This document shows positions 5,863-10,676 of a stretch of DNA of 10,676 bases, one piece after another. The stretch is from Pelobacter sp. UBA6812. Its GTDB lineage: Bacteria > Desulfobacterota > Desulfuromonadia > Desulfuromonadales > Syntrophotaleaceae. The position numbers and the translations under genes were made by a program. The notes beneath the pieces were generated by a model, which worked only from the letters and a program-made list of their open reading frames with translations, had not been told where the DNA came from and did not search any database. The stretch lies in NCBI GenBank assembly GCA_002452265.1, contig DKEW01000031.1, forward strand, positions 1-10,676, written 5' to 3'. Each line of letters starts with the position of its first letter. The first letter of the stretch is position 1.

Positions 5863-7208
5863 GCGGTGGCCTCCATGGGTTGTTCCGATGGCGCCGGTTT
5901 CCAGTTGCGGACGTCGATCTTGCCGGTAACGGCGGCGGAGATAAGAGCGGTGCGACGTTCTTGTAATAGATCAATTTTTCTCTGAGAAACTGACAGCAAC
6001 TCGTCATAACCTCTCGTATTTATAGAGACTTTATCAACGATTTGATTTTGCTCCTCAAGTGGAGGAACTGGCACCCAGAAACCTGCCAGAGTTCCTAGGT
6101 AAATGCCCGGCTGTGCAGAAAATCCAACATTACTCCAAAGCAACTCATCAAACTGTTTGCTCTGAAAAATAAGATTTAAAAACGTATTTAAGAGTAAATT
6201 TGGTCTGCATCTAAACACTGCAACACTGCGTTGAATATGGAATGAATCCATTTTTTCAACAATGGCGGTTTTCCCAAGGGTTCCCCCGACGACAGCCAAA
6301 AGAACATCACCCTCAAGAACTTTGAAGGATTCATTCAACTTCTCGAAATCCGCCTTCGAGATCATGCTATCGTCATCTCTCGTATCAAATTTTCCGTCAA
6401 TGATGTTTCTTACACTCAGCAAGGGGATACCATCATCAACTCTCGGTGGGGGCAAGTGAGTACCATCCTTCAATAAGGAACAGGCATATTTTAATGCCGG
6501 AGTAATCCAATGCTCCGGCACCTCCCCCAACCACTCAACACCGGAATCTTTCATCGGCGCATCGGGGTTGAGCCCTTTGGTGACGGCATGGCTGATGACC
6601 GCCTGACGCTTTTCTTTCAGCAGTTTGATCAGTTGTTGTTGCTTGTCGATCAGGGTGTCGATTTTGGCGATCTCGTGGTCGAGGAAGTTGGCGATTTGGG
6701 TTTGCTCATCAATAGGCGGCTCAGGCAACCAAACCTCTTTAAGCTCGGCATACCGAAATTCGGTTGATCGCTCTCGTATCCCTTTTGCAAGAGACTCAAC
6801 ATAGCCATTAAGTGCAAGGTTTCGTAGGTAAAGCCCGTAATATTTTGAATTCGCCACACCTTCTATAGGTTTACAAATGCTATAAACTGGGGAACACTTT
6901 CCATCTGAGTCCGAGACCCCTATGGCACCTGCAAAGCCATCCATTGCGTGTACTACCAAGTCCCCACATCTGACGCCTTGATAACCGATTTCCTTGAGAG
7001 ACTGGGTGAAGCCATCAGTTCTCCTATTTATGCGTAACGTAACTTGTCCATCTCTAAACGCAGTGACTGTTTCGTCACACTCCCTGGGCGGACGATTCTG
7101 ACGTTCGAACAGAAATTTTGTGCGTTTAAGATCCCAGTGTGCAGGCACAACACCAATATGGGAATATGAAGTTTCTTTATAACTTTCATACTTAAAATAT
7201 TTCGTCAT
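5859..7208 (-). CDS. hsdS: Type I restriction-modification specificity subunit HsdS (449 aa)
   Basis: HsdS chooses the bipartite DNA sequence that the complex methylates or restricts. Two halves are visible. TRD1 spans about residues 15-163, opening GVVPAHWDLKRT. A central conserved region covers about 163-225 (PPIDEQTQIANFLDHEIAKI, then coiled coil to AVTKG). TRD2 spans about 226-380, opening GEVPEHWITPALKY. A distal conserved region runs about 381-436 (PPLEEQNQIVDKV through AALISAAVTGKI-like text). The two conserved regions are copies of each other, as expected for a circularly pseudo-symmetric HsdS. The TRDs are visibly more AT-rich than the spacer, a sign of domain exchange. The start ATG 7208 overlaps the hsdM stop (ATGA) and has GGGAGG 7 bases upstream. 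The recognised sequence cannot be read from the protein. Confidence 0.96.
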   Translation of the reverse strand: MTKYFKYESYKETSYSHIGVVPAHWDLKRTKFLFERQNRPPRECDETVTAFRDGQVTLRINRRTDGFTQSLKEIGYQGVRCGDLVVHAMDGFAGAIGVSDSDGKCSPVYSICKPIEGVANSKYYGLYLRNLALNGYVESLAKGIRERSTEFRYAELKEVWLPEPPIDEQTQIANFLDHEIAKIDTLIDKQQQLIKLLKEKRQAVISHAVTKGLNPDAPMKDSGVEWLGEVPEHWITPALKYACSLLKDGTHLPPPRVDDGIPLLSVRNIIDGKFDTRDDDSMISKADFEKLNESFKVLEGDVLLAVVGGTLGKTAIVEKMDSFHIQRSVAVFRCRPNLLLNTFLNLIFQSKQFDELLWSNVGFSAQPGIYLGTLAGFWVPVPPLEEQNQIVDKVSINTRGYDELLSVSQRKIDLLQERRTALISAAVTGKIDVRNWKPAPSEQPMEATA

Positions 7209-9478
7209 GCATGAACCTCCCGCAGAAGGCCCATAATCTCCGCACTCACCGCATCCAGATCCCGATCAATCTCCACCAACGAACGCGGCGGCGTATAAAC
7301 GTAAAAATGCCGATTAAAGGGAATCTCGTACCCGACAATCCCCAATTCCCCATCCTTTTCATCCCGCTTGCCAGCATCAATCCAGGCGTCGGGCACATGG
7401 GGCGCGACTTCTTTGCGGCAATAGTCCTCCACGGTCTCGGTTACAGTGCGTGACGGATCGAGGGGAATATTCTCATAATCCCGCAGGTCGCTATCGTTCT
7501 GGAATTCAACAGTCCGGCCATTCAGGTCAAACATCCCATAAAGCGGTTCGGCTTTCTGCTTATGGACCTTTTTGATCACCCGCTTGGCATCCGGATTCTT
7601 CCAGCTCACCGCATCGAGAAACTGCTTATTCTCCTTGGCGTCGAGCTTGACGTCCAGGGCCTTGAGGGCTTTTTTCAACTCGGTTTCAAAGCGGTTGAAG
7701 TCATCACAGGGTCCATCGACAATCGCTGCCGCTCCCAGTTGTCGACCGAGTTGTTGTTGCAGAGCCTCTCCGACTGCAAGCAACGCCTTTTGATAACACC
7801 ACAAACTTGGATCGAGCAGTTCCTTGACCTGCTTCTCTTTCAGCTCCGGATGGTTCGCCTTGATGTGTGCCCGAATCTCCACCTCGACCGATGACAGATC
7901 GCCATAGTTGTCGTCGGTCCACTCCTGGCCGAAATGCTCATAGACCCACTTCATCGGAGCCTTGAACGGCTTGGGCGCGAAACGCAGCTCTGCTAGCCGC
8001 TCGTCGCTGAACTGCACCGAAAGCCGCAACGGCCGCTCGACGGTGATGCGGCGATAGCCGAAATCGGTGGTATTGAAGATCTTGCTGATCGGCTGTCCGG
8101 TGGTCGGGTCGATGGTGTCGGCCTCGTCGAAGGCGCCGAAGGTACGGGTGATGGTGCGGATATCCTCATCCGACATCACGTTGCGCTTGGAACCGAGAGA
8201 CTTGCGCATCTTGCAGCAGAGGTTGACGCCGTTGATGAGCTGCACCTTCCCTTTGCGTTCGGGCGATTTTTTGTTGGACAGCACCCACACATAGGTGGCG
8301 ATGCCGGTGTTGTAAAACATATCGGTCGGCAGGGCGACAATCGCCTCCAGCAGGTCGGCTTCGAGGATGTAGCGACGGATCTCGCTCTCGCCGCTGCCAG
8401 CGCCGCCGGTAAAGAGCGGCGAGCCGTTGAGGATGATGCCGATGCGCCCGCCGCCGTCCTTGGCGTCGCGCATTTTGTCCATCAGGTGCATCAGAAACAA
8501 CAGCGAACCGTCGGAGACGCGCGGCAGGCCGGGACCGAAACGACCGTCGAACCCTTTGAGGGTATGCTCGTCCCGAATCTCTTTTTCGACCTTCTTCCAG
8601 TCGACCCCGAAGGGCGGATTGGAAAGCATGTAATCGAACTTGTCGGCGTAGAGCTGATCGTTGGAAAGGGTGTTGCCGAGCTTGATGCGGTCGACCTCCT
8701 GCCCTTTGATCAGCATATCCGCCTTGCAGATGGCATAGGACTCGGGGTTGAGTTCCTGGCCGAAGGCGCGCATCACAGCATCGGGGTTGAGTTCGTGCAC
8801 GTATTCCATGCCGCTGGAGAGAAAGCCGCCCGTCCCCGCCGTGGGATCGTAAATGGTGCGGATGATCCCCTCCCTTGTCAGCGCCTCGTCGTCCTCCATG
8901 AACACCAGCGAAGTGGTCAGACGGACGATATCGCGCGGCGTGAAGTGCTCCCCTGCCGTCTCATTGGAACTCTCCGCAAAGCGCCGAATCAGCTCCTCGA
9001 ATACCAGCCCCATCTCGTAGTTGGAGATTTTGCCGGGACTCAGATCGGTGTTGGCGAACTTCTGCACCACCTTGTAAAGGAGGTTGGCGTCGTTGAGCTG
9101 GGCAATGAATTCGGCGAACTTGAAATACTCGAAAATCTCCCGCGCATCCCGGGAGAAAGACTGGATATAAGTCTCAAGATTATCCTTAATGCCAGATTCC
9201 CCGAGTTTGGATAGATCCATCGGCGAAGTATTGAAGAATTTGGCCTCCGTCGAGCGCAGTATCATCTTCTCGTACGCCTCTTCCGGCAGGTTCATTTTAC
9301 TAACTTCGGCGTGCTTTTTCAGCACCTCCGCCTTGTCCTTTTCGAGCACGCATTCGAGGCGGCGCAACAGGGTAAAAGGAAGGATAATACGGCCATACTG
9401 ACTTTGCTTGAAATCGCCGCGCAACAAATCAGCGACGGACCAAAGAAAAGCAGCTGTCTGGGTAAAACTGGGAGTCAT
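7205..9478 (-). CDS. hsdM: Type I restriction-modification methyltransferase subunit HsdM (757 aa)
   Basis: HsdM is an adenine-N6 DNA methyltransferase that uses S-adenosylmethionine and protects host sites. With HsdS it forms the M2S1 enzyme. An N-terminal helical HsdM_N domain (TQTAAFLWSVADLLRGDFKQ...) precedes GEHFTPRDIV (about 176-185), AdoMet-binding motif I DPTAGTGGF (211-219) and catalytic motif IV NPPFG (287-291). A C-terminal extension of roughly 250 residues makes it longer than the ~500-aa classical EcoKI type; such long forms are common. I start at ATG 9478 (MTPSFTQ): AAGG lies 7 bases upstream, and an in-frame ATG at 9562 would add 28 residues unlike the family. It is first in the operon, transcribed from the AT-rich gap to its right. 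No strong promoter is evident; the best weak match is TTGATA (9570-9575) and TAAGGT (9547-9552), 17 bases apart on the minus strand. Confidence 0.96.
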   Translation of the reverse strand: MTPSFTQTAAFLWSVADLLRGDFKQSQYGRIILPFTLLRRLECVLEKDKAEVLKKHAEVSKMNLPEEAYEKMILRSTEAKFFNTSPMDLSKLGESGIKDNLETYIQSFSRDAREIFEYFKFAEFIAQLNDANLLYKVVQKFANTDLSPGKISNYEMGLVFEELIRRFAESSNETAGEHFTPRDIVRLTTSLVFMEDDEALTREGIIRTIYDPTAGTGGFLSSGMEYVHELNPDAVMRAFGQELNPESYAICKADMLIKGQEVDRIKLGNTLSNDQLYADKFDYMLSNPPFGVDWKKVEKEIRDEHTLKGFDGRFGPGLPRVSDGSLLFLMHLMDKMRDAKDGGGRIGIILNGSPLFTGGAGSGESEIRRYILEADLLEAIVALPTDMFYNTGIATYVWVLSNKKSPERKGKVQLINGVNLCCKMRKSLGSKRNVMSDEDIRTITRTFGAFDEADTIDPTTGQPISKIFNTTDFGYRRITVERPLRLSVQFSDERLAELRFAPKPFKAPMKWVYEHFGQEWTDDNYGDLSSVEVEIRAHIKANHPELKEKQVKELLDPSLWCYQKALLAVGEALQQQLGRQLGAAAIVDGPCDDFNRFETELKKALKALDVKLDAKENKQFLDAVSWKNPDAKRVIKKVHKQKAEPLYGMFDLNGRTVEFQNDSDLRDYENIPLDPSRTVTETVEDYCRKEVAPHVPDAWIDAGKRDEKDGELGIVGYEIPFNRHFYVYTPPRSLVEIDRDLDAVSAEIMGLLREVHA

Positions 9479-9906
9479 AAACAACCTTAAATCGATAACG
9501 TATGCAGAGAGTTTGCGGGAAAGAACACACATAGAAAACCGACTGAACCTTACCGGAAGCAAGCGGTTTTATCAATATATTAGCCGACAGCATGGTTTTT
9601 CACGGCGAACTCCAAACATATCAGTATCAAAACAATAAATTACTACACATATAGCGCCGTCGAAATTACCACCGCATACCATATTTTTCAATAATTCTAA
9701 TGATTTTTGCATAGTCCTACATAACTTGGCGACATAAATAACCCGCCGAACAAAACTGCCCGGAGGGTGCTCTTTCATCTATTTCAAAACCCAATTGCCA
9801 TATCTCACGCAAAGCCGTTGAGCCACCAAGAAAATCAAACGTCTTCTTTTTATGTAAATCCCTCCCCTTGAACCTTTGCATCTTGCGTATGTACCCGATG
9901 AGCATA

Positions 9907-9924
9907 GTGCATGTATTCATGCAC
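9907..9924. promoter_or_regulatory. Perfect palindrome, candidate operator or hairpin
   Basis: GTGCATG and CATGCAC are perfect 7-bp inverted arms around a TATT centre. The 18-bp size and AT-rich centre resemble a dimeric repressor operator. It sits between the divergent hsdM and OmpA-like genes, about 430 bases from hsdM and 250 from the other start. No regulator gene is nearby in the window, so the partner is unknown. Confidence 0.4.
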
Positions 9925-9950
9925 CGTATCGGCTCTGTTTACCCAAAGAA

Positions 9951-9990
9951 ACTCATGCTAAATCAGATACTTTACCCCTATCTCATGAGT
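9951..9990. repeat. Spaced inverted repeat
   Basis: ACTCATG (9951-9957) and CATGAGT (9984-9990) are perfect 7-bp inverted arms separated by 26 bases. The right arm is part of the 8-bp palindrome CTCATGAG. It ends about 11 bases before the candidate promoter at 10002. It could be a paired binding site or a chance repeat in AT-rich DNA. Confidence 0.3.
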
Positions 9991-10001
9991 CATTAAGTAT
10001 T

Positions 10002-10029
10002 TTTACTTTTTCTATTTTATTGTTATTAT
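10002..10029 (+). promoter_or_regulatory. Candidate sigma-70 promoter of the OmpA-like gene
   Basis: TTTACT (10002-10007, 4/6 to TTGACA) and TATTAT (10024-10029, 5/6 to TATAAT) are separated by 16 bases, in a T-rich stretch. This would give a leader of about 140 bases before ATG 10177, containing the imperfect palindrome at 10096-10119. The AT-rich background makes chance matches easy. Confidence 0.35.
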
Positions 10030-10095
10030 ATTCCAATCTAACAACCTGCTCGCCATCACCTCGACCCTGAATAACCCCTTGTCGCAAATCTACCC

Positions 10096-10119
10096 GGAAT
10101 ATCGAGCCGTCGACGTTCC
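10096..10119. repeat. Imperfect 24-bp palindrome in the leader
   Basis: The symmetric blocks are GGAA and TCGA, a GCCG centre, then TCGA and TTCC, with a 2-base mismatch between the blocks on each side. It lies 57 bases upstream of the OmpA-like start codon, downstream of the candidate promoter. It may be a leader hairpin or regulator site. Confidence 0.3.
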
Positions 10120-10176
10120 ATCAGGGAGCCACCGTATAAGGGAATAGACAACGCACGCAAATCAAGGAGGAATACC

Positions 10177-10676
10177 ATGCCTGAACAGATCCATGTATGG
10201 GAGATGCCGGAACTTATGGCTTTTGATGGCACCCACTCCGTAATCGCCGGGCGACTGATTGAATTCGAGACCAAAAAATCCGAACTCTTGCCGGACCACC
10301 GACACTGGTTGCAGGAGAAGGTGGTGCCGGCCATTCTGGCACGTCCCAATGCATGGATCGATCTGTATGGCTATGCCAGCAAACTGGGGAACCAAAGTGA
10401 TAACCTGGCGCTGTCCCGGGCGCGGGTCGAAGCGGTAAAGGATTTTCTTGGCCAACATCTGGCCAGACATGGAAGGAATATCGATGGCATGGTCAACATC
10501 GATTGCGGATTCGGGGAAACGGCGCCGGGATATTATGACAAGGATTCCGATAATTCGGGTTATTGGCGGGCCGCCGAAATTATCGTCTTCGGTTCCAAGC
10601 CGTCCGTTGTCAGGCCGCCGGTCATCCCTCCGGCATCGGGCAATAGTTTTGAAATCAAGGTGGTTGCCGGAGGCTC
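10177..10676 (+). CDS. OmpA-like domain protein, 3' end beyond the window
   Basis: The first 166 residues are visible and the frame is still open at the window end. AAGGAGG at 10164-10170, 6 bases before ATG 10177, makes the start firm. Residues about 25-140 match the OmpA/MotB C-terminal fold: FETKKSELLPDHRHWL, then IDLYGYASKLGN...N76..LS..R83VEAV, and GETAPGYYDKDSDNSGYWRAAEIIVF. A proline-rich linker (RPPVIPPAS, about 146-154) leads into a further, unseen domain. There is no signal peptide or N-terminal membrane helix, so it is cytoplasmic or exported another way. The usual peptidoglycan-contacting Asp of GHTD is Ser68 here, although the partner Arg83 remains, so classical peptidoglycan binding is doubtful. 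It is divergent from hsdM and likely an independent unit. Partnership with a multi-gene machine is possible but not shown. Confidence 0.85.
   Translation, partial: MPEQIHVWEMPELMAFDGTHSVIAGRLIEFETKKSELLPDHRHWLQEKVVPAILARPNAWIDLYGYASKLGNQSDNLALSRARVEAVKDFLGQHLARHGRNIDGMVNIDCGFGETAPGYYDKDSDNSGYWRAAEIIVFGSKPSVVRPPVIPPASGNSFEIKVVAGG

Larger units (their letters stand above)
9479..10176. other. AT-rich divergent intergenic region without a convincing gene
   Basis: About 700 bases lie between hsdM (leftward) and the OmpA-like gene (rightward). Short frames exist on both strands (for example 9572-9778 and 9717-9920 minus, 9876-10070 plus), but they overlap, lack good Shine-Dalgarno sites and look unlike proteins. 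The region holds at least three inverted repeats (9907-9924, 9951-9990, 10096-10119), which suggests operator sites or remnants of a mobile element. It must contain the promoters of both flanking genes. I see no tRNA or CRISPR repeats in it. Confidence 0.6.

Noticed and set aside
8486..9214. 242-aa plus-strand open frame antisense to hsdM
   Set aside because: It is a by-product of the GC-rich codon pattern of hsdM. The minus-strand protein carries all the family motifs.
9479..9562. Upstream in-frame extension of hsdM starting at 9562 (28 extra residues)
   Set aside because: The extra residues do not resemble HsdM N-termini, whereas MTPSFTQTAAFLW at 9478 does and has AAGG at a suitable distance.
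9572..9920. Overlapping short minus-strand frames of 67 and 68 aa in the divergent gap
   Set aside because: They overlap each other in different frames, lack good ribosome sites and show no recognisable protein pattern. A small gene cannot be fully excluded.
1..10676. CRISPR array or tRNA gene
   Set aside because: No regularly spaced repeats and no T-loop or acceptor-stem pattern were seen by eye on either strand.

Overview
The window looks like an accessory (genomic-island-like) segment of a Gram-negative, probably proteobacterial, chromosome. The evidence is an IS3-family insertion sequence, a complete type I restriction-modification operon with proteobacterial-style Shine-Dalgarno sites, and the start of an OmpA-domain gene. 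The genus cannot be named from sequence alone. By eye, composition is uneven. The hsd genes are GC-rich, while the two small genes to their left, the target-recognition parts of hsdS and the gap upstream of hsdM are clearly more AT-rich. This fits a region assembled by transfer.

Layout, left to right. Positions 26-1262 hold an apparently intact IS3-family element. It has 26-bp imperfect inverted ends (TG...CA), orfA, an A AAA AAG slippery site with a possible downstream stem, and orfB with a complete DDE triad. The 25 bases before it are an exact copy of an internal piece of its own orfB, and no target duplication is visible, so this end has been rearranged or mis-assembled. Two small genes of unknown function follow on the minus strand: a 173-aa soluble protein (1314-1835) and a 136-aa membrane protein (1881-2291). 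Next is a ~218-bp non-coding element (2319-2536) bounded by 12-bp near-perfect inverted repeats. It resembles a MITE or a REP/RAYT-type repeat.

The core is the minus-strand operon hsdM (9478-7205), hsdS (7208-5859), hsdR (5862-2575). Both junctions are 4-bp ATGA overlaps, and Shine-Dalgarno sites lie inside the preceding gene, so the three subunits are probably translationally coupled. HsdM carries the AdoMet-binding and NPPF motifs. HsdS has two target-recognition domains separated by repeated conserved spacers. HsdR has a PD-(D/E)xK nuclease and a DEAH translocase. All three are uninterrupted and should form a working restriction-modification complex.

A ~700-bp AT-rich gap (9479-10176) separates hsdM from a divergent plus-strand gene. 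It holds several palindromes and a candidate promoter but no convincing gene. The last gene (10177 to the window end, truncated) encodes an OmpA-like domain protein with no signal peptide and with the usual peptidoglycan-binding Asp replaced by Ser.

I see no clear evidence for a wholly new system. The items most worth a second look are the 2319-2536 element, the IS frameshift stem and junction promoter, the chimeric IS left flank, the two orphan genes downstream of hsdR, and the unusual OmpA-like protein.
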